Source: Eubacterium sp. OM08-24 (GTDB lineage: Bacteria > Bacillota > Clostridia > Oscillospirales > Acutalibacteraceae). From it: a DNA stretch of 64,000 bases. The stretch is taken from positions 806,001-870,000 of the forward strand of contig NZ_QSTA01000001.1 in NCBI RefSeq assembly GCF_003438075.1, written 5' to 3'. The stretch's first letter is position 1; each line of letters starts with the position of its first letter. The position numbers were made by a program, and so were the translations under genes. The notes beneath the pieces are model-generated. The model saw only the letters and a list, made by a program, of their open reading frames with translations. It searched no databases and was not told where the DNA came from. Positions 46,426 through 54,689 of this stretch are shown here, piece after piece.

Positions 46426-47324
46426 TAGAAATAGCCCTCCCTTTTTCTGCGTTCCATACTGCCTGCCGCCTCGTTGTCAATAACTCTTGAGGTACGCTCG
46501 GAGGATACGGAGCTTAAAGTTTCGTCTATGATTTCGTCAAGGGTTGTGGCGGTTGACTCTATGCCGCCTGTAAGCGGATAACAGCCGAGTGTTCTGAAAC
46601 GAACCGACTTGTACTCCGGTACTTCGCCCTCTTTAAGCGGAAATCTGTCGTCATCAACCATTATAATATTGCCGTCACGATATACAACAGGTCTTTCCGC
46701 CGCAAAATAAAGCGGAACTATGTCGATATTTTCTCTCTTTATGTACTGCCAGATGTCTTTTTCTGTCCAGTTTGAAATTGGGAAAACTCTTATGCTTTCG
46801 CCCTTGTTGATTTTAGTGTTGTAGAGTTTCCACATCTCGGGGCGCTGATTTTTAGGGTCCCAGGCCTGCGCCTGATTTCTGAAAGAGAAAATTCTCTCTT
46901 TTGCTCTCGACTTCTCCTCATCTCGTCTGCCGCCGCCGAATGCCGCTGTAAAGCCGTACTTTGTAAGTGCCTGCTTTAAAGCCTGCGTTTTCATAATATC
47001 CGTATAAGCAGCGCCGTGGTCAAACGGATTGATACCCTGCTTTATTCCCTCTTCGTTGGAATAAACAATCATCTCAATGCCAAGTTTTTTTGCTGTATCG
47101 TCACGGAATTTAATCATATCCTTAAACTTCCATGTAGTGTCTATGTGCATAAATGGGAACGGCGGCTTTTCAGGGTAAAAAGCCTTCATTGCGAGGTGGA
47201 GCATAACAGAGCTGTCCTTGCCTATTGAATAGAGCATAACAGGCTTTTCGCACTCTGCGGCTACCTCTCTGATTATATATATAGCCTCTGCTTCAAGCTC
47301 ATCTAAATGTGAAAGCTGACTCAT
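46425..47324 (-). CDS. cysD: Sulfate adenylyltransferase subunit 2
   Basis: A 299-residue ATP-pyrophosphatase-fold enzyme that adenylylates sulfate with CysN. PP-loop [10 protein letters not shown] (33-42) and [20 protein letters not shown] are characteristic, as is [20 protein letters not shown] near the C-terminus. The end [11 protein letters not shown] is typical. It is translationally coupled to cysN. Confidence 0.97.
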   Translation of the reverse strand: MSQLSHLDELEAEAIYIIREVAAECEKPVMLYSIGKDSSVMLHLAMKAFYPEKPPFPFMHIDTTWKFKDMIKFRDDTAKKLGIEMIVYSNEEGIKQGINPFDHGAAYTDIMKTQALKQALTKYGFTAAFGGGRRDEEKSRAKERIFSFRNQAQAWDPKNQRPEMWKLYNTKINKGESIRVFPISNWTEKDIWQYIKRENIDIVPLYFAAERPVVYRDGNIIMVDDDRFPLKEGEVPEYKSVRFRTLGCYPLTGGIESTATTLDEIIDETLSSVSSERTSRVIDNEAAGSMERRKREGYF

Positions 47325-47336
47325 TCTTATTCCTCC

Positions 47337-47651
47337 TCAGTACTTATTCGATTCCTTTTGGTTAATATCTATCTTAATGGTTTCACCCTCGGGCTTGTCG
47401 ATTATCCAGCTGAGAATATCGCCGTTTTTCTCGGTATGAACAAGACTGCCCATACCGCCGATATCTGCGCCAAGATAAAAGCTGATTGCATATGCAGGAC
47501 ATTCCTTAATACATGAAGTACAACCCCAGCAATCCTTTGGATACTTAATGTATGCACGGTTGTCGCTGTCGAGCTTAATAAGACTTCCAGGGCATACATT
47601 GCGGCATCTTCCGCAACCTATGCACTTTTGCTTGTCAATCGCAATGCTCAT
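47337..47651 (-). CDS. aprB: APS reductase ferredoxin subunit (AprB), short form
   Basis: A 104-residue two-cluster ferredoxin. CIGCGRCRNVCPGSLIKLD and CWGCTSCIKECPAYAISFYL bind two [4Fe-4S] clusters, and the spacing and following GADIGGMGS match AprB of adenylylsulfate reductase. The long C-terminal tail that wraps AprA in dissimilatory sulfate reducers is missing. It overlaps aprA by 17 nt. Confidence 0.88.
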   Translation of the reverse strand: MSIAIDKQKCIGCGRCRNVCPGSLIKLDSDNRAYIKYPKDCWGCTSCIKECPAYAISFYLGADIGGMGSLVHTEKNGDILSWIIDKPEGETIKIDINQKESNKY

Positions 47652-49317
47652 AGCTTTTACCTCCCTCTACCAAATCTCGGATAATAATTTTTATCTCGCC
47701 GTTTTCAAGGCGTGAATTTACATATTTATTAAAGTTTTCGTTATCCTTGTTCGGATAATCAAGGTTTTCCGCAAAGCTGTGCCAACGGGTTTCCTTTCTT
47801 GCCTTTAAGTGAGCAATTACACTTCTGCAAACCGTAAGTCTTTCCCTAAGCTCGTAGATATACATAAGCTCCTGAAAATCTTCCGCATATAAACTGTCTG
47901 AAAGTTTAATAAGCTGTTTGATTTTGTAGTCTGCAATATCAAGCTGTTTTTCGTTAAAACGATAGTTTGTTTTTATACCGCCTGCATAGCTGTCCATTAC
48001 GGTCTGCATTGCCTCTTCAAGCTGTTCCGTTGTATAACGGGTATCTTTTTTTGTTAAAAATCCTTCAACTTCGTCAATGTGCTTATCGGTTATTTCTTTG
48101 TCAAGCTGTGGAGCTTGTGTGTGGCTGTTCACATACTCAACAGCCGACATACCGGCAATTTCGCCCTCGGCAAGTGCACCCGTTACATACTTTTGCGGAC
48201 AGCCGCCTGCAACATCACCGCCTGCAAACAATCCGTCAATTGTTGTGGCTCTCTTGGTGTCAACCCAATAGCCACTCGCTGTGTGACCGCCTACAATGTA
48301 CGGCTCTGTGCCCTCGATTTCAACATTCTGCTGTGACGGATTTTTGCCGCTTTCTATCCACTTAATTGTCTGTGACGGCGCCATATTCAAATACGCCTTT
48401 AAAAGCGACTCGTCCTGCTCGGCTGTTATACCCTCTGTACGAAGGTAGCAAGGGCCTCTGCCCTCTTGGTTTTCGTTTACTGTGCCGTAAACTCTCTGTG
48501 AAGTTGTAAGTCCGTAGTTGGTTTCGTAAACCTCGCCGAGCGAATTTACCTGTTTTGCACCGACGCCCTGTGCAAGTGTGCCTGTCGGAGCGATGGTGTC
48601 TTTACAGCGAAGTGCGATAAAACGCATTTCAAAGGTGGTCATCTCTGCGCCTGCGTTAATGCCCATTGCATAGCCTGCACCTGTATTAAACGGCGGATAC
48701 CACATTTTGTGTCTTGAAAAGCCCGGATTATTCGGCTTGTAAAGACCTGCCGCACCGCCTGTGGCAACGATAACCGCCTTCGCCTTGATTATGTAGAAAG
48801 TATCGTTTTCAATGCCGATACCGTAAGCACCGTTGATTTTATTGTTTTTTACGGCAAAATCTGTAATGTTTACTCTGTTGAGAATTTCAACATTCTTTGT
48901 TTTTTCAACAGCCGAGGCAAGAATAGGTTTAATATTTTCACCGTTTATTTTAAGGTTTCTATTACCCCTTGTAACATACTTACCGTTCTTATCCTTTAAA
49001 ATAACAAGACCTAACTTTTCAAGCCTATCCGTTACCTCATTCAGCTTTTCGGACATTGTAAGGAGTAAATCTTCTCTTACAATTCCGTCAGCGTCTTTTT
49101 TAGCGTAATCAACATAATCCTGCGGCTTTCTTCCCTCAACGATGTATGCATTAAGAGCGTTTACTCCTGCCGCAAGACATCCGCTGCGCTTGATGTGTGC
49201 CTTTTCACAAATCAAAACCTTTTTATCTGAATTTTCCGAAATAGTGAGTGCGGCATAACAGCCTGCTGTACCTCCGCCTATTATCAGAATATCTGTACTT
49301 AATTTTTCAATTTTCAT
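47635..49317 (-). CDS. aprA: APS reductase flavoprotein subunit (AprA-like)
   Basis: A 560-residue flavoprotein of the fumarate reductase/AprA family that reduces APS to sulfite and AMP. The N-terminal FAD site is DILIIGGGTAGCYAAL; AVIVATGGAAGLYKPNNPGF and TSQRVYGTVNENQEGRGPCY are AprA-like, and GLFAGGDVAGGCPQKYVTGA closes the FAD domain. It is about 100 residues shorter than dissimilatory AprA. Placement with cysDN and a sulfite reductase, and the absence of dsrAB or qmo, indicates an assimilatory role. Confidence 0.88.
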   Translation of the reverse strand: MKIEKLSTDILIIGGGTAGCYAALTISENSDKKVLICEKAHIKRSGCLAAGVNALNAYIVEGRKPQDYVDYAKKDADGIVREDLLLTMSEKLNEVTDRLEKLGLVILKDKNGKYVTRGNRNLKINGENIKPILASAVEKTKNVEILNRVNITDFAVKNNKINGAYGIGIENDTFYIIKAKAVIVATGGAAGLYKPNNPGFSRHKMWYPPFNTGAGYAMGINAGAEMTTFEMRFIALRCKDTIAPTGTLAQGVGAKQVNSLGEVYETNYGLTTSQRVYGTVNENQEGRGPCYLRTEGITAEQDESLLKAYLNMAPSQTIKWIESGKNPSQQNVEIEGTEPYIVGGHTASGYWVDTKRATTIDGLFAGGDVAGGCPQKYVTGALAEGEIAGMSAVEYVNSHTQAPQLDKEITDKHIDEVEGFLTKKDTRYTTEQLEEAMQTVMDSYAGGIKTNYRFNEKQLDIADYKIKQLIKLSDSLYAEDFQELMYIYELRERLTVCRSVIAHLKARKETRWHSFAENLDYPNKDNENFNKYVNSRLENGEIKIIIRDLVEGGKSYEHCD

Positions 49318-49355
49318 AGGCTGCCTCTCCCTTTTACACTCACCTTGTTTTCATA

Positions 49356-50267
49356 TCATTTTATTTTTTCAAGATAATCTTCCGCAGATAATACGCAATT
49401 AGCACCGTCCGATACGGCTGTTACAACCTGTCTTAACTTTTTGGTACGAACATCGCCTGCAACAAATATTCCGTTTGCCGAAGTTACTCCGTCCTCATTT
49501 GCAACAATATAGCCGTTATCGTCAACTTCAACCAAATCCTTGAGAACAGCGGAATTTGGTACACTGCCGACTGCAACAAAAACGCCGTCAACTTTGATGT
49601 CGGTTTCTGCGCCGTTTTTATCAACTGTGATCGACTCAACCTTATTACTGCCGTTAATCTTTTTTATCTGAGAATTAAGCAATATTTCCACATTAGAAAT
49701 ATTCTCAACTTTTTGCTGTAAGGTTTTGTTGGCTCTGAATTTATCTCTGCGATGAATAAGATAAACTTTTTTCGCAAACTTTGAAAGCAAAGCCGCATCG
49801 CCAAGTGCGGTATCTCCGCCACCTGCAACAGCTGTGATTTTATCTTTATAAAATGCAGCGTCACAAACTGCGCAATACGATACTCCTCTGCCCGAAAACT
49901 CTTTTTCACCCTCAACACCGAGCTTTCTGCGTTCCGTACCGACCGCATAAATTACAGTGTGAGTTTCCAATGAATTTCCGTTGTCAAGCTCAATGCTGTA
50001 ATCAGCGCCCTGCTTATTTATGGCAACAACCTCACCCTCCAAAAACTCTGTTCCAAGGCTTTCTGCGTGTGATCTGAATTTTTCGCCCAAATCAAAGCCG
50101 TTTTCGCCGTATAATCCCGGGTAATTATCTACACGCTCGCTTTCTGCAATCTGACCTGTGCCAAGGTAGTTTTTCTCAACCACAACTGCCTTAAGTCCTG
50201 CTCGTTGAGCATAAATTGCCGAAGAAAGTCCTGCCGGACCGCTTCCGATAATAACTATGTCGTACAT
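49356..50267 (-). CDS. trxB: Thioredoxin reductase
   Basis: A 303-residue FAD/NADPH flavoprotein that reduces thioredoxin. FAD motif IIGSGPAGLSSAIYA lies at the start, redox pair Cys132/Cys135 in YCAVCDAAF, NADPH motif AGGGDTALGDAALL, and the C-terminal FVAGDVRTKKLRQVVTAVSD. AGGAG precedes the ATG. In this operon it probably recharges the neighbouring thioredoxin for sulfur reduction steps. Confidence 0.95.
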   Translation of the reverse strand: MYDIVIIGSGPAGLSSAIYAQRAGLKAVVVEKNYLGTGQIAESERVDNYPGLYGENGFDLGEKFRSHAESLGTEFLEGEVVAINKQGADYSIELDNGNSLETHTVIYAVGTERRKLGVEGEKEFSGRGVSYCAVCDAAFYKDKITAVAGGGDTALGDAALLSKFAKKVYLIHRRDKFRANKTLQQKVENISNVEILLNSQIKKINGSNKVESITVDKNGAETDIKVDGVFVAVGSVPNSAVLKDLVEVDDNGYIVANEDGVTSANGIFVAGDVRTKKLRQVVTAVSDGANCVLSAEDYLEKIK

Positions 50268-50281
50268 ATTACACTCCTTGT

Positions 50282-50692
50282 TTAGTAAATAACCAATTCT
50301 TCCTTTTCTGAATTTGTGCCGTTGATTTTAAATGAATTTAGCACGGGATTTTCTCTGTCCATAAGTGACAAAATCATATAGCTTGCCTTGCTGTCATATG
50401 CAAGTCGCTTGTCCTCATCGGACGGTCTTGACGGAGATTCGGGATGTGAATGCCAGTTACCGAGCGGTACAAAACCGTTCTGTCGCATATTCTTTACCGC
50501 CGCAAGCTGTTCCTTTGGGTCAAGTGAAAAATGCTCGTTTGAGTGGTCGATGTTTGTGAGGAGATAAACCTTTTTAATCTCCTTGTTTTCGCCGTCAACC
50601 GTACCCGCAATCAATCCGCAAGCCTCGTTAGGCAGCTCGCTTTCTGCGTGAGCCACAATTTTATTATAGTCAGCTTTTGATAATTTAATCAT
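50282..50692 (-). CDS. JAMM/MPN+ metalloprotease processing a sulfur carrier
   Basis: A 136-residue Mov34/MPN/PAD-1 peptidase. Glu23 and the zinc motif HSHPESPSRPSDED (H81-x-H83, S91, D94) give the full JAMM signature. Bacterial members of this class (Mec, HcyD) trim ubiquitin-like sulfur carriers or release cysteine from them. The next genes encode an E1-like enzyme and a ThiS-like carrier with one extra residue after its GG, its likely substrate. It overlaps the E1 gene by 4 nt. Confidence 0.9.
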   Translation of the reverse strand: MIKLSKADYNKIVAHAESELPNEACGLIAGTVDGENKEIKKVYLLTNIDHSNEHFSLDPKEQLAAVKNMRQNGFVPLGNWHSHPESPSRPSDEDKRLAYDSKASYMILSLMDRENPVLNSFKINGTNSEKEELVIY

Positions 50693-51501
50693 AAATGAAC
50701 ACCGTCACATTCTGCCTGCTCGTAGTCGATAAGCTCGGTAATTGTAGGATGGTCGCCGCAAACCGCACAATTATGTGTGTTTGACGGAAGTTTTATCTTA
50801 CGAAATTCCATTTTGAGTGCGTCGTAAGTAAGTAAATAGCCTGTGAGCAAATCACCCTTGCCGAGAATATACTTAATAGCCTCCATTGCCTGCAAACTGC
50901 CGATAACGCCGCCCATTGCTCCGATTACGCCTGCCTGCTTACAGGTAGGGACTGCGTCCTTTGGCGGCGGGTTTTTAAATACACAACGGTAGCAAGGGCC
51001 TTCACCGGGCACATATGTCATAAGCTGTCCCTGAAATCTGATAATACCTGCGTGTGAAAAAGGTTTTTTAGCCATTACGCAAGCATCATTGATAAGGAAC
51101 TTCGCAGGAAAATTATCTGTACCGTCAATGATAAAATCGTAATCTTTGATGATATCCATAATATTTTCGCTTGTAACAAAGGTATGGTAAGTTTTTACCG
51201 TAACATCGGGGTTCATAGCCTCCATAGTTTCCTTTGCCGATTCTACCTTTGGCTTGCCTACATCTTTTGTAGCGTGAATAATCTGGCGCTGAAGATTTGA
51301 AAGGTCAACCTCGTCTGCGTCTGCAATACCGATAGTACCGATACCGGCAGCTGCAAGGTACATTGCTACGGGAGCGCCAAGTCCGCCTGCGCCAATGATA
51401 AGTACCTTTGCGTTGAGCAGCTTTTTCTGTCCCTTTGCACCAACCTCTTTGAGGATAATGTGGCGAGAATAGCGCTCCAGCTGTTCGTTTGTAAATGCCA
51501 T
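50689..51501 (-). CDS. ThiF/MoeB-family E1-like adenylyltransferase
   Basis: A 270-residue enzyme that adenylates the C-terminus of a ubiquitin-like sulfur carrier. Nucleotide motif VLIIGAGGLGAPVAMYLAAA, DADEVDLSNLQRQIIH and DGTDNFPAKFLINDA are conserved. Zinc ligands are CYRC and CAVC. There is no rhodanese domain. Its genetic link with the JAMM protease and carrier matches HcyF in the Wolinella methionine route (family knowledge); MoeB is the general name for the fold. Its ATG overlaps the stop of the carrier gene. Confidence 0.92.
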   Translation of the reverse strand: MAFTNEQLERYSRHIILKEVGAKGQKKLLNAKVLIIGAGGLGAPVAMYLAAAGIGTIGIADADEVDLSNLQRQIIHATKDVGKPKVESAKETMEAMNPDVTVKTYHTFVTSENIMDIIKDYDFIIDGTDNFPAKFLINDACVMAKKPFSHAGIIRFQGQLMTYVPGEGPCYRCVFKNPPPKDAVPTCKQAGVIGAMGGVIGSLQAMEAIKYILGKGDLLTGYLLTYDALKMEFRKIKLPSNTHNCAVCGDHPTITELIDYEQAECDGVHL

Positions 51502-51707
51502 TACTGACCGCCTCCCATGAAATAAAGAAATTCTACTACATCGCCGTCCTTGAGTACGGTTTCCTCAAAAGTACCGCTTGCAAGGAATTCGTCGTTTACA
51601 CTTACTGTTACATACTCAGGTGTTTCTACATCTTCGTCAATAATAAGCTGTGCTACTGTAAGTCCCTCTGCTACTTCCTTTTTATTGCCTGCAACTGTGA
51701 TTGTCAT
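51501..51707 (-). CDS. ThiS/MoaD-like sulfur carrier protein ending GGGQ
   Basis: A 68-residue beta-grasp protein: MTITVAGNKKEVAEGLTVAQ, then YVTVSVNDEFLASGTF and LKDGDVVEFLYFMGGGQ. ThiS-type carriers must end in Gly-Gly to be adenylated and thiocarboxylated. Here a Gln follows the glycines, so a protease must remove it. ATG at 51707 is preferred because AAAGGGG lies upstream; a longer frame reaches 51737. This proteolytic step explains the JAMM gene in the same operon. Confidence 0.9.
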   Translation of the reverse strand: MTITVAGNKKEVAEGLTVAQLIIDEDVETPEYVTVSVNDEFLASGTFEETVLKDGDVVEFLYFMGGGQ

Positions 51708-51720
51708 AATAATAACCCCT

Positions 51721-52038
51721 TTAAACTGATTTTTCAATAACTTCTTTAATTTCTGCTTGTTTTACTGCGCCTCGCAGTCTTGAAACCTCTTCGCCGTTTT
51801 TAAAAAATACCAAAGTCGGCGCTGCCTGCACCTCGTATTTTTCGGCAAGCTCGGAATCAAAATTTATATTGATTTTAACAATTTTGAGCTTTTCGGCATA
51901 TTCTTCTTCAAGTGCGAAAAGTACCGGTGAAAGTCTTTTACAAGGCACACAGCTGTCTGAATAAAAATCAGCGAGTACAGTTTTATCTGCCTGTAAAACT
52001 TCTTTTTCAAAATTGTCTTTACTGATTCTTGTCGGCAT
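51721..52038 (-). CDS. Thioredoxin with CVPC active site
   Basis: A 105-residue thioredoxin-fold protein: VLADFYSDSCVPCKRLSPVL has redox pair Cys30/Cys33 with CVPC instead of CGPC and Ser in place of the usual Trp. The cis-Pro loop is VQAAPTLVFFKNGEEVSRLRG. It is probably the reductant of AprAB or of oxidised sulfur intermediates, being in the same operon as trxB. The changed dipeptide should alter its redox potential. Confidence 0.92.
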   Translation of the reverse strand: MPTRISKDNFEKEVLQADKTVLADFYSDSCVPCKRLSPVLFALEEEYAEKLKIVKININFDSELAEKYEVQAAPTLVFFKNGEEVSRLRGAVKQAEIKEVIEKSV

Positions 52039-52284
52039 TTAATCACCAACCTTTTTTACAATAAGATTATAAGTGCCGTCCTCATTATCTATGAGCTTTA
52101 AAATCTGGTGTCCCTCTTCCTTGATACTTCTCGGAACATTCTGAACAGGTTCACCGTCATTCATCTTAACACTCAAAATCTGACCGTCGTCAAGCTCCTC
52201 AAGAGCAACCTTTGCCTTTACAAATGTTGTCGGACAAACAACATCGGTAATATCTACTGTATCGTCAATAATAAAATCAGCCAT
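52039..52284 (-). CDS. TusA-like sulfur relay protein
   Basis: An 81-residue SirA/TusA-family protein. DVVCPTTFVKAKVALEELDD has the conserved Cys of the CP motif, although the usual CPxP is CPTT. LSVKMNDGEPVQNVPRSIKE is also typical. TusA proteins carry persulfide sulfur. ATG at 52284 follows GGAGG; the longer frame is rejected. It overlaps the sulfite reductase gene by 8 nt. It may pass sulfur to the carrier protein. Confidence 0.85.
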   Translation of the reverse strand: MADFIIDDTVDITDVVCPTTFVKAKVALEELDDGQILSVKMNDGEPVQNVPRSIKEEGHQILKLIDNEDGTYNLIVKKVGD

Positions 52285-53137
52285 TGTATGCCTCCAAAAT
52301 TCTTTCTTCAAATTTTTCTCTGCCTACTCTGTCAATTGTGAACTTAAAGCGTTCGCTCGGCTTTGCGTTTTCTTCAAAGAAATTAACAGCCGCATCGCAG
52401 ATTTTCAAAAGTGTTTCTTTATCTTCAAAAAAAGGAATGATTGTTTCACCTTTGTTAATTGAGTTGCCGAAAAGTCCGCCGAATGAAACTATGTAACCGT
52501 GAACGGTATCCCACGCCTCTGTCGGGCAAGCCTTAAAGCATCTGCCGCAGAAATTACATTTTGACTTGTCAACGGAAATTTTTCCGTCCTCAAGAGTGAT
52601 AGCACCCTGTCGGCAAGCCTTTACGCAAACGCCGCAGCCTATACAGTCGCTTTCTCTCCAGTCAACCTTTATTCCGCCCTTAATTCCCAGGTCGTTTTCC
52701 TCTGACTTAAGGCAGTTGTTCTGACATCCTGTAATACCAAACTTAAATTTATGCGGAAGTTCTTTTGCAAAATATCTGTCGTCAAGTTCTTTTGCAAGTG
52801 AATATGTATCAATACAACCGCTCGGGCAAATTGCCTGTCCCTGACAAGCTGTAATTGTTCTTACTCTCGGACCGCATACACCGGGTTCAACATCGCCCTC
52901 GGCAAGTGCCGCCTTTACATTTTCAACATCGTCAAGTTTAATAAACGGAATTTCAACACTTTGTCTTGAGGTAAGATGCACATAGCCGTCACCGAAATTT
53001 TCTGCTACTTCTGCAATCTTGGCAAGTTGTTTTGCCGTAAGATTTCCGCCTACCACTCTTAAACGAAGGGAAAAATTATTTTTTTGTTTTTGGCGCATAA
53101 ATCCGCCTTTTTTTAATGTTGAATAATCAACTGCCAT
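52277..53137 (-). CDS. Compact siroheme sulfite reductase with ferredoxin domain
   Basis: A 286-residue enzyme likely to reduce sulfite to sulfide. The siroheme-[4Fe-4S] ligands are Cys98 and Cys104 in ACQGQAICPSG, then Cys138 and Cys142 in GCQNNC. LTSRQSVEIPFI is the substrate-side motif. Two ferredoxin clusters follow: CIGCGVCVKACRQGAI (165-175) and CNFCGRCFKACPTEAW (194-204). This single-subunit, ferredoxin-containing layout resembles the small assimilatory-type and AsrC-like enzymes. The siroheme operon is encoded nearby. Confidence 0.9.
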   Translation of the reverse strand: MAVDYSTLKKGGFMRQKQKNNFSLRLRVVGGNLTAKQLAKIAEVAENFGDGYVHLTSRQSVEIPFIKLDDVENVKAALAEGDVEPGVCGPRVRTITACQGQAICPSGCIDTYSLAKELDDRYFAKELPHKFKFGITGCQNNCLKSEENDLGIKGGIKVDWRESDCIGCGVCVKACRQGAITLEDGKISVDKSKCNFCGRCFKACPTEAWDTVHGYIVSFGGLFGNSINKGETIIPFFEDKETLLKICDAAVNFFEENAKPSERFKFTIDRVGREKFEERILEAYNG

Positions 53138-53153
53138 TGTGAATCCCCCAAAA

Positions 53154-54386
53154 CTAATTGTTTATTTTACTTATTGCATTTCCGAAGTCCTCAATCAGAT
53201 CTGCAATGTCCTCTATACCAACGCTGATTCGGATTGTATCGTCAAACACACCTGCGTTCTCTTTCTGCTGTTCTGTACTGTGTGCGTAGATTGTGCTTGA
53301 CGGATGAATTACCAATGTTCGTGTGTCACCGATATTTGTTGCGTTTGTCGCAAACTTCAAATTATTTATAAGCTCAAATGCTTTTTCTTTACTGCCGGCT
53401 CTTATTGTAAGAATCGCACCGCCTTTGCCTTTTAAAAGTTTTTGTGTAAGTGCGTAATACTCTGAACTTTCAAGTGCCGGGTAATTAACCTCAATATCTT
53501 TACAGGTTTCAAAAAATTGTGCAAGTTTCAATGCGTTGCTGCAAAGACACTCCATTCTCAGTCCCAATGTTTCAAGACCGACAGAATTTAAAAATGCATT
53601 AAACGGAGCAAGACAACAACCGAAGTTTCGCCATATACCGTTTCGCAGTTTTGCAAGATACGAAAGTTTACCGTATTTTTTGTATTCTTTCATACCTTTG
53701 AATTTCTCTGTATCCCATTCAAATTTACCGCTGTCAATTATTATACCGCTGATTGCGTTTCCGCCGCCGTTAATATACTTTGAGGTTGAATGAACAACAA
53801 TGTCAGCGCCGAAATCAATCGGGTGAACAAGATACGGTGTTGCCGTGGTGCTGTCTATAATGAGCGGTATGTTGTATCTGTGTGCAAGATTTGATACCGA
53901 TTCAATATCCACAACATCAAGTTTCGGATTGCCGATAAGCTCCGCAAACACTGCCCTTGTGCGTTCGTTGATGAGCGGTTCAACATTCTGCGATGTAACC
54001 TCGTCTACAAAGTGAGCGGTTATACCGAATGCCTCTAAATCCTTTAACAAATCAATAGTTCCGCCAAAAAGACCTGCGCCTACTATAATTTCATCACCGG
54101 ACTCCAATATATTAAGAAGTGCCATTGTAACTGCTGCCATACCTGACGAACATGCAACAGCACCTGCACCTTTTTCAAGGGCGGCAATTCTGGTTTCAAA
54201 TGAAGTAACCGTAGGATTGCCTATTCTTGAATAAGCATATCCCGGCGCTTTATTGTTGAACACTTTTTCAAGCTGTTCGGCAGAGCTGTGCGAAAATGCA
54301 CTTACCTGATAAATAGGAGTCATAGTAGAGCCGGACGCCTTATCACCGCTAAAATTCTTGTGCAATAACGCTGTATTAAACTCCAT
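53154..54386 (-). CDS. metY: O-acetylhomoserine sulfhydrylase
   Basis: A 410-residue Cys/Met-metabolism PLP enzyme that makes homocysteine from O-acetylhomoserine and a sulfur donor. YAYSRIGNPTVTSFETRIAA, EKGAGAVACSSGMAAVTMAL and the PLP lysine in VVHSTSKYINGGG are diagnostic. MetY of Wolinella takes sulfur from a protein thiocarboxylate (family knowledge), and here the carrier genes are in the same operon. It is the first gene of the sulfur operon, with a strong promoter about 80 bp upstream. Confidence 0.93.
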   Translation of the reverse strand: MEFNTALLHKNFSGDKASGSTMTPIYQVSAFSHSSAEQLEKVFNNKAPGYAYSRIGNPTVTSFETRIAALEKGAGAVACSSGMAAVTMALLNILESGDEIIVGAGLFGGTIDLLKDLEAFGITAHFVDEVTSQNVEPLINERTRAVFAELIGNPKLDVVDIESVSNLAHRYNIPLIIDSTTATPYLVHPIDFGADIVVHSTSKYINGGGNAISGIIIDSGKFEWDTEKFKGMKEYKKYGKLSYLAKLRNGIWRNFGCCLAPFNAFLNSVGLETLGLRMECLCSNALKLAQFFETCKDIEVNYPALESSEYYALTQKLLKGKGGAILTIRAGSKEKAFELINNLKFATNATNIGDTRTLVIHPSSTIYAHSTEQQKENAGVFDDTIRISVGIEDIADLIEDFGNAISKINN

Positions 54387-54467
54387 AAGCTTCCCATCCC
54401 TTTTAAATCATATTTGCTTAGTCAATGCTTATCCTGCAAAAAGCTTATCTGCAAGATGATATTGTAG

Positions 54468-54496
54468 ATTATAGCGCATTTAACTTAGTATTTCAA
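54468..54496 (-). promoter_or_regulatory. Promoter of the metY-to-cysN operon
   Basis: TTGAAA (54496-54491) and TATAAT (54473-54468) on the minus strand, 17 bp apart. The spacer contains one of the TTAGT motifs. Confidence 0.75.
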
Positions 54497-54589
54497 TAGG
54501 TTTTGTAGGATTTTCCCTTTTTTACAAATTTTATTCCATATAATGCTAAAATCTGTCATTATATACAATGCTTATTTGTTTAGTAGGTA

Positions 54590-54618
54590 TTGATTTTTTC
54601 CTTAAGAAATGTTAATCT
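54590..54618 (+). promoter_or_regulatory. Candidate promoter of the Rrf2 gene
   Basis: TTGATT (54590-54595) and TAATCT (54613-54618), 17 bp apart. A TTAGT motif lies on each side. Confidence 0.45.
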
Positions 54619-54689
54619 ATATTTAATACGCTTAGTCAGGCATATTCTGCTCCAAAACAGGCTTTTCTTCTGTATAAGGAGCTGATTAA

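Larger units (their letters stand above)
54416..54640. promoter_or_regulatory. Repeated TTAGT-type motifs between metY and the Rrf2 gene
   Basis: GCTTAGTCA occurs at about 54417 and 54630, with related ACTTAGTA (about 54483) and GTTTAGTA (about 54579). GCTTATC(C)TGCAA is directly repeated at 54427-54439 and 54443-54454 in the metY leader. They flank both promoters and may be operator elements for the Rrf2 regulator. No riboswitch fold is apparent in this 303-bp region. Confidence 0.4.

Noticed and set aside
47635..49317. aprA-like gene as fumarate reductase or L-aspartate oxidase
   Set aside because: The neighbouring ferredoxin gene has AprB cysteine spacing and the operon also encodes CysDN and sulfite reductase, so APS reductase fits best.
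54387..54689. S-box or T-box riboswitch upstream of metY
   Set aside because: The leader is only about 75 nt from the predicted start site and shows no recognisable conserved riboswitch core; only short direct repeats are present.
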